Positions 28,554-38,986 are shown, counted from the first letter of the stretch. The stretch is 64,000 nt of DNA from Basfia succiniciproducens (GCF_011455875.1 NZ_CP015031.1:1717405-1781404); one strand, 5' to 3'. Translations and numbers: made by a program. Notes: generated by a model from the letters alone, not told the origin.

Positions 28554-30092
28554 CTATCCTAAGAAATACCGATAAGAGGGACTGTCGGTAACATCCTGAT
28601 AAGCATAGCCTAATTTTTCCAAATGTTGTTTAAATGCCGGTAAATCCGCGTCATTAATTTGGAAACCTGCCAACACATCGCCGTAATCCGCACCGTGTCC
28701 GCGATAATGGAACAGGGAAATATTCGCCTCCGTGGTGCCGAGGGTTTCCAGGAACTTCAGCAATGCGCCTTTTTGTTCCGGAAATTCAAAGCTATATAGA
28801 CGTTCGTTTAAATCACTGGATGAGCGGCCGCCAACCATATAACGAATATGAGTTTTAGCAATATCGTCGTCAGACAAATCCTGCACGTCATACCCGCCCT
28901 GTTTTAATTGCTGGATAATAACTTGCTTTTCCTGTTCGCCGGTAATGCGCACACCGACAAAAATACAAGCCTGTTTTTCATCAGCATAGCGATAGTTGAA
29001 TTCCGTCACCGCATTTTGTCCTAAAATCTGACAGAATTTTAAGAAGCTGCCCCGTTGTTCCGGAATGGTCACCGCAAATAAGGCTTCATGTTTTTCACCG
29101 ATTTCACAACGTTCGGAAACATAACGCAGCGTATGGAAATTTAAATTCGCACCGGACAGCAGATTTACTAAGGTTTCGCCTTGCAAATTATGCTGTTTAG
29201 CATATTTTTTCAAGCCGGCGAGCGATAATGCGCCCGAAGGTTCCGGTACCGCACGAACGTTTTCAAACATATCTTTCATCGCCGCACAGATTTCATCACC
29301 ATCCACCAGAATCACATCATCCACATATTGCTGACAAATGCGGAAAGTTTCGTCACCGATTCGTTTTACCGCCACACCGTCGGCAAAAAGTCCGACGCGT
29401 TCTAAATCAACGGGACGACCCGCTTTCAGTGCATAATATAAACAGGCGGAATCCTTCGCTTCTACGCCGATCACCTTAATTTCCGGCATTAATTGTTTAA
29501 TCAGCACGGCAACGCCCGCAAGCAAACCGCCGCCACCTACCGGTACAAAAATGCGGTTGATGTGACCGTTTTGCTGCAATAATTCCATACCGATGGAGCC
29601 CTGCCCCGCAATCACCGCAGGATGATCAAAAGGCGGGATAAAGGTCATTTGCTCCGTTTGCGAAAGTTCAATCGCTTTGGCTTTGGCCTCATCGAAATTC
29701 GCGCCGTGTAAAAGTACTTCGCCGCCGTGTCCGCGCACCGCATCCACTTTAATGGAAGGCGTATTTTGCGGCATTACAATCAGCGCACGAATACCGGCAT
29801 TTTTTGCCGAAAGGGCTACGCCTTGCGCGTGATTTCCCGCCGATGCGGTAATGACACCGGCCTCTTTCTGCGCCTGGGTTAAACCTGAAATCATGGCGTA
29901 GGCGCCGCGTAATTTAAAGCTATGTACGGGTTGATGATCTTCACGTTTAACATAAATCCGATTACCTAAACGTTCCGACAATTTCGGCATTAATTGCAAC
30001 GGAGTAACTTTTGCCGCCTCATAAACTTTAGAAATTAAGATCGCTCTTAAATACTCCGCCCCAGTCGGGGCGTTCGATAAATTATTAACCAT
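28554..30092 (-). CDS. ilvA: Threonine ammonia-lyase (biosynthetic)
   Basis: IlvA deaminates threonine to 2-oxobutanoate, the first step of isoleucine synthesis, and is inhibited by isoleucine. The 512-residue product has the PLP Lys in HSFKLRGAYAM near residue 61, ASAGNHAQGVA near 85, the glycine-rich phosphate loop VPVGGGGLLAG near 187, and two C-terminal ACT-like regulatory domains (from about 330: AVTIPEQRGSFLKF and YSFEFPEQKGALLKF). It is the last gene of the ilv group, separated from ilvD by a terminator. Its reactive imine product is the substrate of RidA. Confidence 0.96.
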   Translation of the reverse strand: MVNNLSNAPTGAEYLRAILISKVYEAAKVTPLQLMPKLSERLGNRIYVKREDHQPVHSFKLRGAYAMISGLTQAQKEAGVITASAGNHAQGVALSAKNAGIRALIVMPQNTPSIKVDAVRGHGGEVLLHGANFDEAKAKAIELSQTEQMTFIPPFDHPAVIAGQGSIGMELLQQNGHINRIFVPVGGGGLLAGVAVLIKQLMPEIKVIGVEAKDSACLYYALKAGRPVDLERVGLFADGVAVKRIGDETFRICQQYVDDVILVDGDEICAAMKDMFENVRAVPEPSGALSLAGLKKYAKQHNLQGETLVNLLSGANLNFHTLRYVSERCEIGEKHEALFAVTIPEQRGSFLKFCQILGQNAVTEFNYRYADEKQACIFVGVRITGEQEKQVIIQQLKQGGYDVQDLSDDDIAKTHIRYMVGGRSSSDLNERLYSFEFPEQKGALLKFLETLGTTEANISLFHYRGHGADYGDVLAGFQINDADLPAFKQHLEKLGYAYQDVTDSPSYRYFLG

Positions 30093-30140
30093 TCGTTACC
30101 ACTTCTATATCTGATTTGCCAAATAAACAAAAAAACCAAC

Positions 30141-30170
30141 AAAAAGTGCGGTCTTTTTTACCGCACTTTT
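30141..30170 (-). terminator. Terminator between ilvD and ilvA from two uptake signals
   Basis: AAAAGTGCGGT (30142-30152) and ACCGCACTTTT (30160-30170) are exact complements around a short loop. On the minus strand a T-run follows. It lies six bases after the ilvD stop, so ilvA needs read-through or its own promoter. Confidence 0.7.
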
Positions 30171-30175
30171 AATGA

Positions 30176-32011
30176 TTAAAGTTTTGTTTTATCGCGCACG
30201 GCGCCTTTATCCGCGGAAGTTGCAAAATGGCCGAATACTTTCAAAGCAAATGACACTTCACGCATGCGATTTGCCGGTTTCCAGCCTTTCACATCCTGTT
30301 CTGCTCGACGGGTTGCAAGTTCCTCATCGGAAACCTGTAACTGAATTGAGCGATTCGGAATGTCAATGGCGATAATATCACCGTTACGCACTAAACCGAT
30401 TGTACCGCCGGATGCGGCTTCCGGTGAACAGTGTCCGATGGATAAACCCGAGGTACCGCCGGAAAAGCGACCGTCCGTTAATAATGCGCAGGCTTTACCT
30501 AATCCCATGGATTTTAAATAGCTGGTCGGATAAAGCATTTCCTGCATACCCGGTCCGCCTTTCGGCCCTTCGTAACGAATCACGACCACGTGACCGGCTT
30601 TCACTTTTCCGCCTAAAATGCCGTCAACAGCATCTTCTTGGCTTTCAAACACAATGGCTTCGCCGGTGAATTTTAAAATGGATTCGTCAACACCCGCGGT
30701 TTTAACAATACAACCGTCCAAAGCGATATTGCCGGAAAGCATGGCTAAACCTCCGTCCTGACTGTAAGCATGGGCTTTATCACGGATACAGCCGTTTTCG
30801 CGGTCATCGTCTAAGGTTTCCCAACGGCAATCCTGAGAGAAAGCCTCGGTAGTGCGAATGCCCGCAGGCCCCGAACGATAGAAGGTTTTTACCGCTTCAT
30901 CCCGGGTTAATTTAATATCATATTTCGCTAATTGTTCGGCAAAGGTTAAGCCTAATACGGTTTTCGTATCATGATGCAATAAATTTGCGCGATCCAATTC
31001 GCCGAGGATCGCCATCACGCCGCCGGCACGATGCACGTCTTCCATATGATATTTATTGGTATTCGGCGCCACTTTGCTCAGGCAAGGCACAATGCGGGAT
31101 AAACGGTCAATATCCGCCATGGTGAAATCAACTTCGGCTTCCTGAGCAACCGCTAATAAATGAAGCACCGTATTGGTTGAGCCGCCCATTGCAATATCCA
31201 GACTCATGGCGTTCTCAAATGCCGCTTTAGTGGCAATTGAACGAGGTAAAACGGAATAGTCGTCCTGTTCGTAATGACGTTTGCAAAGCTCAACGATTTG
31301 TGTTGCAGCATCTAAGAATAATTGTTTGCGATCCGCATGAGTCGCCAAACAGGAGCCGTTGCCCGGCAGAGATAAACCAAGCGCTTCCGTTAAACAGTTC
31401 ATTGAGTTAGCGGTAAACATACCGGAACATGAACCGCAGGTCGGACAAGCGGAACGTTCAATAGCATCCACATCGGAATCCGATACGTTTTTATCCGCAC
31501 TTTGAATCATCGCATCGATTAAATCCAATTTGATTAATTGATCCGAAAGCTTGGTTTTACCCGCTTCCATCGGACCACCGGAAACAAAAATTGTCGGGAT
31601 GTTCAAGCGCATTGCCGCCATTAACATCCCCGGAGTAATTTTGTCGCAGTTTGAAATGCACACCATCGCATCGGCGCAATGGGCATTGACCATATATTCT
31701 ACCGAATCGGCGATCAAATCACGGCTAGGCAAAGAGTAAAGCATACCGCCGTGACCCATTGCGATACCGTCATCCACCGCAATAGTGTTGAATTCTTTGG
31801 CAACGCCGCCCGCGGTTTCGATTTGTTTTACCACCATTTGACCGATATCATGTAAATGCACATGACCCGGCACAAATTGAGTAAATGAGTTAACCACGGC
31901 AATAATCGGTTTACCGAAATCGCCTTCTTTCATTCCCGTTGCGCGCCACAATGAGCGGGCACCCGCCATATTACGACCTTGTGTGCTGGTCGCCGAACGT
32001 AGTTTTGGCAT
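30176..32011 (-). CDS. ilvD: Dihydroxy-acid dehydratase
   Basis: IlvD dehydrates 2,3-dihydroxy acids to 2-keto acids in valine and isoleucine synthesis with an Fe-S cluster. The 611-residue product (612 codons with stop) starts [19 protein letters not shown], has the cluster Cys in [11 protein letters not shown] near residue 120 and [17 protein letters not shown] near 192, and [16 protein letters not shown] near 520. I chose the ATG at 32011 with GGAG nine bases upstream; a TTG four codons earlier is less likely. It follows ppa across a terminator. Confidence 0.96.
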   Translation of the reverse strand: MPKLRSATSTQGRNMAGARSLWRATGMKEGDFGKPIIAVVNSFTQFVPGHVHLHDIGQMVVKQIETAGGVAKEFNTIAVDDGIAMGHGGMLYSLPSRDLIADSVEYMVNAHCADAMVCISNCDKITPGMLMAAMRLNIPTIFVSGGPMEAGKTKLSDQLIKLDLIDAMIQSADKNVSDSDVDAIERSACPTCGSCSGMFTANSMNCLTEALGLSLPGNGSCLATHADRKQLFLDAATQIVELCKRHYEQDDYSVLPRSIATKAAFENAMSLDIAMGGSTNTVLHLLAVAQEAEVDFTMADIDRLSRIVPCLSKVAPNTNKYHMEDVHRAGGVMAILGELDRANLLHHDTKTVLGLTFAEQLAKYDIKLTRDEAVKTFYRSGPAGIRTTEAFSQDCRWETLDDDRENGCIRDKAHAYSQDGGLAMLSGNIALDGCIVKTAGVDESILKFTGEAIVFESQEDAVDGILGGKVKAGHVVVIRYEGPKGGPGMQEMLYPTSYLKSMGLGKACALLTDGRFSGGTSGLSIGHCSPEAASGGTIGLVRNGDIIAIDIPNRSIQLQVSDEELATRRAEQDVKGWKPANRMREVSFALKVFGHFATSADKGAVRDKTKL

Positions 32012-32235
32012 AAATATCTCCAAGTAAGTATTAGGGGTTGTGTTTGTATCGCGTTATTTTAGCACATCCCCGTATAAATCATAAAAAGTGCGGTCAAAAA
32101 AGTGTATTTTTTGAAGGTTGGTTATGTCAACGGCTTCCTATGGGAAAATATCCGTATAATGATTACGAATATGTTCTAAAAATTCATATCCTTAAATTTA
32201 ATTAGGCCGATGGCAAGCCTTTAATGCTACAGATA

Positions 32236-32270
32236 AAAATAAAGGCAATTCCAACGAATTGCCTTTAAAA
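32236..32270 (-). terminator. Terminator after ppa
   Basis: AAAGGCAATTC (32241-32251) and GAATTGCCTTT (32256-32266) form a perfect 11-bp stem with a CAAC loop; on the minus strand TTTATTTTTATC-like sequence follows. Confidence 0.8.
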
Positions 32271-32285
32271 AAACGAAAATCGGAA

Positions 32286-32816
32286 TTATTGTTCGTTCCA
32301 ACGTTTAATGGATTCGCGAATCACTTCTTTCGCTTCTTCTACATCGCCCCAGTGAGTTACTTTGGTTGACCCCGGTTTTTTCAATGCTTTGTAGTTATTG
32401 AAGTGGAATTCGATTTGTTTAATTAATTGTGCCGGTAAATCACTCAATGTGTTGTAAGCGTTACCCGTATCGCGGTCATCCGCCGGTACGCAAACGATTT
32501 TGTCGTCCACTTCGCCGTCATCAACAAATTTCATCACACCTATTACTTTTGCTTCAAGGAATACGCCGGTAGCTAAAGGTTGACGGGTAATTAATAACAC
32601 GTCAAGTTCATCGCCGTCTTCATCTAAAGTTTGCGGGATAAAACCATAGTTAGTCGGTTTGGCAAAAATTGCCGGTTCTACACGGTCTAACTGGAATGCC
32701 GCAACTTTACGGTTCCATTCGATTTTATGGCAGCTGCCTTCCGGAATTTCATTTACTACGTTAATGATACCCGCATCAACATCACCCGGGGTTAAAATTT
32801 GGTTGAAATCAGCCAT
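32286..32816 (-). CDS. ppa: Inorganic pyrophosphatase (family I)
   Basis: Ppa hydrolyses pyrophosphate, pulling biosynthetic reactions forward. The 176-residue product has EIPEGSCHKIEWN near residue 24, YGFIPQTLDEDGDELDVL near 57 with the metal-binding Asp triad (DEDGDELDVL), and the KVIGVM...DDGEVDDKIV block near 88-102. AAGGAAAA precedes the ATG. Its position between ilvM and ilvD, inside what is ilvGMDA in E. coli, is unusual. Confidence 0.96.
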   Translation of the reverse strand: MADFNQILTPGDVDAGIINVVNEIPEGSCHKIEWNRKVAAFQLDRVEPAIFAKPTNYGFIPQTLDEDGDELDVLLITRQPLATGVFLEAKVIGVMKFVDDGEVDDKIVCVPADDRDTGNAYNTLSDLPAQLIKQIEFHFNNYKALKKPGSTKVTHWGDVEEAKEVIRESIKRWNEQ

Positions 32817-32910
32817 TGTATTTTCCTTTTTTATCTAGTGATAACTTATCAAAACGTCGAAAGTATAACAGTTTTTACTTGACTGTACAGGCTTTCCGCC
32901 GAAATTTCAT

Positions 32911-33153
32911 TTATTCGTCGCATTCACATTCTTCATCGGTCGTAATATCGATGATATCTTCCAATTTCACTAACTGATGTGCCAATAGACAAATATCTCG
33001 CTCGCCTTCCACCACAAAATCCAGCCAGATTTTACCGTTTTCCAAATTCATTTTAAGCTTAATCACCGTAAAACCCCGGTGGCGAACAACACGCAAAATG
33101 CGTTCCAGAATTTCCGGGCGATGATGCGCCACGATAGTAAGTTCGTTAGTCAT
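32911..33153 (-). CDS. ilvM: Acetolactate synthase II, small (regulatory) subunit
   Basis: The 80-residue product is a single ACT-type domain: LTIVAHHRPEILERILRVVRHRGF matches IlvM of E. coli in its RPEILERILRVVRHRGF core, and it ends in an acidic Cys-rich tail (EECECDE). IlvM is needed for activity of IlvG. I chose the ATG at 33153 with GGAG nine bases upstream rather than an earlier in-frame start. It lies 58 bases after ilvG. Confidence 0.9.
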   Translation of the reverse strand: MTNELTIVAHHRPEILERILRVVRHRGFTVIKLKMNLENGKIWLDFVVEGERDICLLAHQLVKLEDIIDITTDEECECDE

Positions 33154-33211
33154 TGATTTTCTCCAACTTGAATCCATTCAAAAAAAATAAATTTATAAAA
33201 CCTGCAGATAA

Positions 33212-34864
33212 TTAGCTCATTTCTTCGATCATTTCTACATTACAGGCGCCCGGCGGCACAAGCGGCCATACGTTTTCGTCTTCATGCACACAAACATGCA
33301 GCAAATAAGCCTCTTGGCTTGCAAAGAAACGATCCAGCGCTTCGTTTACTTCACCAGCTTTTTCTATACGTTCCCCTTTTATGCCGAAAGCGGACGCCAG
33401 GGTCACAAAATCCGGGTTATCGTCTAAAATTGTCGAACTGTGGCGGCCGTGAAAGAATAAAGACTGCCACTGACGCACCATGCCGAGACGTTGGTTGTCC
33501 AATAATAAAATCTTAATAGGCGTTTTCGCCCGTTTGATTGAGCCCAACTCCTGAATGTTCATCATGATCGAGCCGTCGCCGGTTACTAAAATAACCTGAT
33601 CCCGGGGGCGGGCTTTTTGTGCGCCAATGGCCGCCGGCAAACCGAATCCCATGGTACCGAAACCCGCCGATGTAATAAAATTCTCCGGCTTGCCAAAGCT
33701 CATATGTTGAGCCGCCCACATTTGGTGTTGCCCCACATCGGTGACCACAATGGCATTTTCCGCTTTCAAACGGGAAACGCGGTTTAATAAAAACAGCGGA
33801 TTAATATCCCCTTCGCCTTCGTTTTCACCGTAATCCCAGTCAAAATCCTGTTTTAAACGTTGAACGTCCGCACGCCAAGGCTCGATATCCAAGGCAAAAC
33901 TCAAAGCTTTGAGCGCCTGCTCGAGATCGCCGCATAACGCCACATCGGCACGGCGTAATTTGTTAATTTCCGCAACGTCAATATCCGCATGAATCACCTT
34001 CGCTTCGGTAGCAAAACTGCTTAATTTACCCGTTACGCGATCGTCAAAACGCGCACCTAACACCAACAGCAAATCCGCCTCTTGTGTTGCGTAATTAGCC
34101 GCTTTCGTACCGTGCATACCGATCATGCCCATATAATAAGGGTTATCCGCTGGCACGGCACCTAATCCTTTTAATGTGCAAATTGTCGGAATTCGGGTTG
34201 CGGTTAAAAATTCATGCAATGCCGGCACCGCTTTTGCCATGCCTACACCGCCGCCGATATAAGCCACCGGGCGTTTTGCATTTTTCAGCAATTCGACGGC
34301 TTTTTCCAAACTCTTAGCGGAAAGTGCGGTCGGTTTTTCAACAGAATAAACAATAGGTTGAAGTAAAGTTTCAGCGAATTGCACATCTTTAGGAATATCA
34401 ATCAAAACAGGTCCCGGACGGCCGCTTTGTGCGATTTTAAAAGCTTTGGCAAAAATTTCAGGTAATTCTTCAATATTCTGTACGATAAAACTGTGTTTCG
34501 TACAGGCGAGAGATAACCCCAGCACATCCGCTTCCTGAAATGCATCGGTACCGATTAACGGCGCGGCTACCTGCCCGGTAATCGCCACCAGCGGAATGGA
34601 ATCCATTAAGGCGTCGCCCAAACCGGTAATTAAGTTGGTTGCACCGGGGCCGGAAGTGGCGATACATACGCCGGTCTTGCCGGTGGATCTCGCATAACCG
34701 ATAGCCGCCATCGCCGCACCTTGCTCATTACGACATAAAAGATGGTTAATACCACAATCGTATAAGGCGTCATATACCGGCATAATGGCACCGCCGGGAT
34801 AACCAAACACGGTGTCTACATTATGGGCTTTTAGGCATTCTGTAACTAAGTTTGCTCCGTTCAT
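33212..34864 (-). CDS. ilvG: Acetolactate synthase II, large subunit
   Basis: IlvG joins two pyruvates, or pyruvate and 2-oxobutanoate, using thiamine diphosphate, the first shared step of branched-chain synthesis. The 550-residue product has [16 protein letters not shown] near residue 20, the catalytic Glu in [16 protein letters not shown] near 47, and the ThDP motif [14 protein letters not shown] near 430. The frame is intact, unlike E. coli K-12 ilvG. No leader peptide rich in Ile/Leu/Val was found upstream, so classic ilv attenuation is not evident. A -10-like TATAAT lies in the divergent gap but without a good -35. Confidence 0.95.
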   Translation of the reverse strand: MNGANLVTECLKAHNVDTVFGYPGGAIMPVYDALYDCGINHLLCRNEQGAAMAAIGYARSTGKTGVCIATSGPGATNLITGLGDALMDSIPLVAITGQVAAPLIGTDAFQEADVLGLSLACTKHSFIVQNIEELPEIFAKAFKIAQSGRPGPVLIDIPKDVQFAETLLQPIVYSVEKPTALSAKSLEKAVELLKNAKRPVAYIGGGVGMAKAVPALHEFLTATRIPTICTLKGLGAVPADNPYYMGMIGMHGTKAANYATQEADLLLVLGARFDDRVTGKLSSFATEAKVIHADIDVAEINKLRRADVALCGDLEQALKALSFALDIEPWRADVQRLKQDFDWDYGENEGEGDINPLFLLNRVSRLKAENAIVVTDVGQHQMWAAQHMSFGKPENFITSAGFGTMGFGLPAAIGAQKARPRDQVILVTGDGSIMMNIQELGSIKRAKTPIKILLLDNQRLGMVRQWQSLFFHGRHSSTILDDNPDFVTLASAFGIKGERIEKAGEVNEALDRFFASQEAYLLHVCVHEDENVWPLVPPGACNVEMIEEMS

Positions 34865-35142
34865 TTTCTTACCTGTAAAAATCTTAAATCTTTTTGTGTT
34901 TGTTATTCTTATTTAACAAGGTTTTTAATTATAACCGGATTTGCCCGTTAAGCTAGCTTTAGTCATGCTTTTCTTGATCAAAGTGCGGTCAAAAAAAATT
35001 AATTTTTGTAGTTTGCCATGCCATTTCAAAGAGCAAACAATTTTATTCTGCCATAGGGTAATTTATATCAATATACAAAAGTAAACTCCGTTCGATTATT
35101 TTGTTATGATAGCGAAATGAATAATCAATTAGGTTTAAATGA

Positions 35143-35961
35143 ATGAAACAACTTCCTTTTCGAGCCATAGTGTCCGACATGGACGGCACTTTGTTAAACG
35201 CCAATCATGTGGTTGGCGATTTCACCATCAATACATTAGAAAAACTTGCGCAAAAGGGCGTGGATATCGTAATGGCGACAGGGCGCGGCTACACAGATGT
35301 TGCCTCCACATTAAGTAAAATGAAGATTAAAAATGCCGCGATGATCACCTCAAACGGTGCGCAAATTCACGATTTACAGGGAAATAGACTTTACAGCAAC
35401 TACCTCCCCGAAGATGTGGCGTTTGAAGTTATGCAACTGCCTTTTGATGCGGATCGGGTTTGCATGAATACCTATCAAAACAACGACTGGTTTATTAACA
35501 TTGATTTACCGCAATTGCGCAAATATCACCAAACATCCGGTTTTATGTACGAAGTGGTGGATTTCAAAAAACATCACGGGCGCGATACGGAAAAAGTCTT
35601 TTTTATCGGTAAAAAACCGGCGGATTTAATGGAGATTGAACAGGAACTCACCTCGCGTTTCGGCAATTATGCGACCATTACTTATTCCACACCGGTTTGT
35701 CTTGAAGTGATGAATAAAAATGTGTCAAAAGCCACCGCACTTGCACATCTTATTGAGCAGCGAGAATATTCGTTGTCGGATTGTATCGCCTTTGGCGACG
35801 GCATGAACGATATCGAAATGCTAACCGAAGTGGGTAAGGGCTGCATAATGCAAAATGCCGATCCGCGTTTATTACAACTTTTACCCGATAACGAACGTAT
35901 CGGCTTAAATAAAGATGAATCCGTCGCAAGCTATGTGCGGGCCGTTTTCGGAATTTATTAG
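35143..35961 (+). CDS. yigL: HAD superfamily phosphatase, YigL-like
   Basis: A 272-residue Cof-type (class IIB) HAD phosphatase. Motif I is VSDMDGTLL (nucleophile Asp near residue 12), motif II is the Thr in MATGRGYTD, the Lys of motif III is in NVSKATAL near 197, and motif IV is [10 protein letters not shown] near 220. The match [11 protein letters not shown] and [15 protein letters not shown] parallels E. coli YigL, a sugar phosphate and pyridoxal phosphate phosphatase; substrate remains an inference. It is divergent from ilvG and is followed closely by crcB. Confidence 0.85.
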   Translation: MKQLPFRAIVSDMDGTLLNANHVVGDFTINTLEKLAQKGVDIVMATGRGYTDVASTLSKMKIKNAAMITSNGAQIHDLQGNRLYSNYLPEDVAFEVMQLPFDADRVCMNTYQNNDWFINIDLPQLRKYHQTSGFMYEVVDFKKHHGRDTEKVFFIGKKPADLMEIEQELTSRFGNYATITYSTPVCLEVMNKNVSKATALAHLIEQREYSLSDCIAFGDGMNDIEMLTEVGKGCIMQNADPRLLQLLPDNERIGLNKDESVASYVRAVFGIY

Positions 35962-35969
35962 GTGTGATT

Positions 35970-36347
35970 ATGTGGCAATCATTAATTCTGATAAGTTCGG
36001 GCGCGGCGCTCGGCGCTTCTTTGCGTTGGGGCATGGGATTGATTTTAAATCCGCTCTTTGCCGCCTTTTCCTTCGGTACGCTTATTGCGAATTATCTCGG
36101 CTGTTTTATTATCGGCTTAATTATGGCGATGATTTGGCAGCATCCGCAATTTAGTGGCGAATGGCGCCTATTCATGATAACCGGATTTCTCGGTAGCCTG
36201 ACTACGTTTTCTTCCTTCTCCGCTGAAGTAATGGAAAACTTTATCCAACAAAAATGGTTAATAGGTTTAGGTATTATGTCTGCTCATTTATTCGGTTGCC
36301 TTATTTTCACCGGTATCGGCGTGCTGATAACACGCTGGTTAAACTAA
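35970..36347 (+). CDS. crcB: Fluoride channel CrcB (Fluc)
   Basis: CrcB/Fluc is a dual-topology dimeric fluoride exporter in the inner membrane. The 125-residue product has four membrane helices and the family signatures [13 protein letters not shown] near residue 11, [14 protein letters not shown] near 37 and [13 protein letters not shown] near 72, with the fluoride-pathway TFSSF Phe residues. The ATG at 35970 has AGGTG before it; a GTG two codons upstream is the alternative. It starts eight bases after yigL. I see no fluoride riboswitch. Confidence 0.93.
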   Translation: MWQSLILISSGAALGASLRWGMGLILNPLFAAFSFGTLIANYLGCFIIGLIMAMIWQHPQFSGEWRLFMITGFLGSLTTFSSFSAEVMENFIQQKWLIGLGIMSAHLFGCLIFTGIGVLITRWLN

Positions 36348-36419
36348 AAATTATGCTTATCTGGCAATTTTGCCGAATTTAACGCTATAATGCGCTAATT
36401 TTATTTTATGGTAACAACA

Positions 36420-36680
36420 ATGGCTGAATACGATAAATTACGCTTAGAATGGGATTGCCGTCGGGGTATGTTAGAACTCGATAAAATCATTATGCCGTTC
36501 TATCTGGAACAATTTGATAATCTGACCGAAACGCAAAAAGCAACCTTTGTGCGTTTATTGGCTTGCACCGATCTACAGCTTTTTTCCTGGTTATTCAAGC
36601 GGGCGCGGGCTTCCGATACGGAATTGCAACAAATGGTCGATTTAATTTTGGAAAAACAAGGCGTTGTAATTAATAATTGA
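36420..36680 (+). CDS. sdhE: FAD assembly factor SdhE
   Basis: SdhE helps attach FAD covalently to the flavoprotein of succinate dehydrogenase and fumarate reductase. The 86-residue product has the conserved CRRGMLELD motif (the RGxxE flavinylation signature) near residue 13 and the LLACTDLQLFSWL helix near 50. Alignment with E. coli SdhE favours the ATG at 36420; the ATG at 36408 is in frame and neither has a clear ribosome site. In an organism that lives by fumarate respiration it would serve FrdA. It precedes the sigma-E operon. Confidence 0.88.
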   Translation: MAEYDKLRLEWDCRRGMLELDKIIMPFYLEQFDNLTETQKATFVRLLACTDLQLFSWLFKRARASDTELQQMVDLILEKQGVVINN

Positions 36681-36710
36681 TTTTGATTGGAAATATTTTT
36701 ACGTTTCGGT

Positions 36711-36737
36711 GAACTTTTCTATTTTCACATGCTCTAA
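36711..36737 (+). promoter_or_regulatory. Sigma-E promoter of rpoE
   Basis: GAACTT (36711-36716), 16 bases, then TCTAA (36733-36737) matches the sigma-E consensus GGAACTT-N16-TCTGA. The preceding bases are GGT. It lies 57 bases before the rpoE start, so sigma-E should drive its own operon. Confidence 0.75.
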
Positions 36738-36793
36738 CCAAATACATAGGCTTGCTGTCTTGAAATTAGAGCTTGTTATTGACAAGAGGTTAT

Positions 36794-37369
36794 ATGGCTG
36801 AACAGCTAACAGATCAGGCTTTGGTAGAAAGAGTGCAGCAGGGGGATAAGAAAGCCTTTAATTTGTTGGTTTCTCGTTATCAGAATAAAGTGGCGGGGCT
36901 ATTAACCCGTTATGTATCGCGTAATGATATTCCCGATGTAGTACAGGAATCATTCATTAAAGCATATCGCTCTATTGAGTCATTCCGGGGTGAAAGCGCT
37001 TTCTATACATGGCTTTATAGAATTGCAGTAAATACTGCAAAAAACTACTTAACCGCTCAAGGACGCCGCCCGCCGAATGAAGACATTCTAGCGGAAGAAG
37101 CGGAAACCTATGATGTAGGTGGAAATTTAAGAGATGTGGATACGCCCGAACATGAAATGTTATCCGCAGAGCTAAAAAAGGTTATCTTTGATACTATCGA
37201 CGGTTTGCAAGAAGAATTAAAAACGGCGATAACATTACGTGAAATGGAAGGGTTAAGTTACGAAGAGATTGCCGATATAATGGATTGCCCCGTAGGAACG
37301 GTACGTTCGCGTATATTCCGGGCAAGGGAAATTATAGAAAGCAAAATTCGACCGCTCATTCAACGTTAA
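36794..37369 (+). CDS. rpoE: RNA polymerase sigma-E factor
   Basis: Sigma-E responds to misfolded outer-membrane proteins and LPS damage. The 191-residue product (the same as E. coli) has region 2 (DKKAFNLLVSRYQNKV near residue 15, DIPDVVQESFIKAYRSIESF near 47, RGESAFYTWLYRIAVNTAKN near 67, -10 recognition) and region 4 (LREMEGLSYEEIADIMDCPVGTVRSRIFRAR near 145; cited here in part). I chose the ATG at 36794 with AGAGG nine bases upstream. It starts the rpoE-rseA-rseB-rseC operon. Confidence 0.97.
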   Translation: MAEQLTDQALVERVQQGDKKAFNLLVSRYQNKVAGLLTRYVSRNDIPDVVQESFIKAYRSIESFRGESAFYTWLYRIAVNTAKNYLTAQGRRPPNEDILAEEAETYDVGGNLRDVDTPEHEMLSAELKKVIFDTIDGLQEELKTAITLREMEGLSYEEIADIMDCPVGTVRSRIFRAREIIESKIRPLIQR

Positions 37370-37397
37370 ACGAATAACAAAAGAGTTGGAGTTTACA

Positions 37398-37961
37398 ATG
37401 CAAAAAGAGTTACTTTCAGCATACATTGACGGTGAACAAGTCGGTAACGACATCACCCTCGAATTATGTAACGATGCCGAGTTGCAACAAAGTTGGTCAA
37501 ATTATCATGTAATTCGTTCCGTTATGCGCGATGAAAGCGAGGTATTTCTAGGCGCCGATTTCACCGCAAAAATGGCAACATTGATTGATCAGGAAGATGC
37601 GATTACCCTATCTCAACCGACTCCGGACGAAGTTGAAAACTTGCCGTTTATGCAAAAACTCAAAGCGTTATTTGCACCAATGGTTCAAGTCGGTGTTGCC
37701 GCCGGTGTGTGTTTAGTTGCCGTACTGGGCGTTCAGTCTTTTAATGCTAATAATAATGCGCAAACCACAGCGGATACGCCAGTATTGCAAACCTTACCGT
37801 TTAGCAACAATGTTCAGGAAGTAAGCTATAACGCTCCAACGAAAGATGCGGTGACACAAGAACAACTTGAACAAAAAAATAAACGTATCGGCGCAATGTT
37901 GCAAAGTTACGAATTGCAACGCCGTGTTTATGCGGACTCAGTACAAAATCAACAACATTAA
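37398..37961 (+). CDS. rseA: Anti-sigma-E factor RseA
   Basis: RseA is a single-pass inner-membrane protein that holds sigma-E inactive until DegS and RseP cut it. The 187-residue product has an N-terminal sigma-binding domain (MQKELLSAYIDGEQ then WSNYHVIRSVMRDE near 33-46), one membrane helix (about residues 94-116, MVQVGVAAGVCLVAVLGVQ) and a periplasmic part. GGAG precedes the ATG at 37398; a codon start 12 bases earlier is unlikely. It follows rpoE by 28 bases. Confidence 0.93.
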   Translation: MQKELLSAYIDGEQVGNDITLELCNDAELQQSWSNYHVIRSVMRDESEVFLGADFTAKMATLIDQEDAITLSQPTPDEVENLPFMQKLKALFAPMVQVGVAAGVCLVAVLGVQSFNANNNAQTTADTPVLQTLPFSNNVQEVSYNAPTKDAVTQEQLEQKNKRIGAMLQSYELQRRVYADSVQNQQH

Positions 37962-37978
37962 TTAGTTAACATTATTTT

Positions 37979-38006
37979 AATTCACCACCTTAATGGGTGG
38001 TGAATT
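37979..38006 (+). terminator. Hairpin between rseA and rseB (attenuator candidate)
   Basis: AATTCACCACC (37979-37989) and GGTGGTGAATT (37996-38006) are perfect complements with a 6-base loop. TGTTTCC follows, a weak T-tract. It could end part of the transcript after rseA. Confidence 0.5.
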
Positions 38007-38035
38007 TGTTTCCGGTTGATGAAGGGACTTCAAAA

Positions 38036-38977
38036 ATGTTTAAAAAACTTACCGCACTTTTCTTTATCTTGCCCTTCTCTTTTTCCGTATTCGGGCAAGA
38101 CAATCTTTCGCCTAAGCAACTACTCACAGAAATGCTCGCTGCCCAAAATAAGCTTAATTATGAAATTTCCTATGTTCAAATCGCGGGTGCCGAGATTGAT
38201 ACTTTTCGCTATCGCCATGTGTATAACGAAGGCAAATCTTACGCTCAACTTGCAACCTTAGAGGGTGGTAAACAGGAAATTATACAACGCGATAACTTAA
38301 TCAGTTATTTTCATTCCAATTACAGCCCTTTCTCAATTAGCGGTTCGCAAATTATCGACAATTTACCTAACATCGTTAACGCGGATTTTTCCCGTATTGA
38401 AAAACATTATGATTTCATTAATATGGGGCGTAATCGCATTGCCGATCGTTTAGTTCAAACGGTTAGAATTTTGCCGAAAGATAACTTCCGTTATCAATAC
38501 GTCGTTTTTATTGAAGAAAAAACTCATCTATTATTAGGCTCGGATATGTTAGATCAGGACGGCAATCTGTTAGAGCGTTTCCGTGTAGTGAATTTTTATA
38601 TTGACGACCAAATGACACAACCGCTAACCGATGCATTAAGCAAATTGCCAACGCCTCCCGTTTTAGATAAAGCAACGCCACCAAAAAACAAATTAAGCTG
38701 GCAAGCCGGTTGGCTTCCGCAAGGATTTGCGGTATTGAATAACTATCTCACCAAAACCGATGAAGATACGATAGAAAGCCGCTTATATAGTGACGGATTA
38801 TTTTCTTTTACTATTTATGTTTCCAATAATATCCTGCCGGAAAACCAAGAAAATGTATGGAAACAAGGCTCGTTCACTATTTACAGTGAAAGCATGAAAG
38901 ATAAGGAAGTTACGATTATCGGGCAAATACCGCTCACCACGGCAAAACGTATCGTACAAGAAATTAAATCCAACTAG
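38036..38977 (+). CDS. rseB: Sigma-E factor regulatory protein RseB
   Basis: RseB is the periplasmic partner of RseA that blocks its cleavage and senses LPS intermediates. The 313-residue product has a signal peptide (MFKKLTALFFILPFSFSVFG), a lipoprotein-carrier-like N-terminal domain with ISYVQIAGAEIDTFRYRHV near residue 40, and the C-terminal MucB/RseB domain (SWQAGWLPQGFAVLNN near 222). The ATG at 38036 follows GAAGGGA; an upstream in-frame start lies inside the hairpin region. A USS at 38048 codes for part of the signal peptide (LTALF). Confidence 0.93.
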   Translation: MFKKLTALFFILPFSFSVFGQDNLSPKQLLTEMLAAQNKLNYEISYVQIAGAEIDTFRYRHVYNEGKSYAQLATLEGGKQEIIQRDNLISYFHSNYSPFSISGSQIIDNLPNIVNADFSRIEKHYDFINMGRNRIADRLVQTVRILPKDNFRYQYVVFIEEKTHLLLGSDMLDQDGNLLERFRVVNFYIDDQMTQPLTDALSKLPTPPVLDKATPPKNKLSWQAGWLPQGFAVLNNYLTKTDEDTIESRLYSDGLFSFTIYVSNNILPENQENVWKQGSFTIYSESMKDKEVTIIGQIPLTTAKRIVQEIKSN

Positions 38978-38986
38978 AGAAAAAAT

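Noticed and set aside
34865..35142. ilv leader peptide/attenuator upstream of ilvG
   Set aside because: The short frames on the minus strand lack runs of Ile, Val or Leu, and there is no terminator/antiterminator pair.
35962..35969. Fluoride riboswitch for crcB
   Set aside because: Only eight bases separate yigL and crcB, leaving no room for the aptamer.
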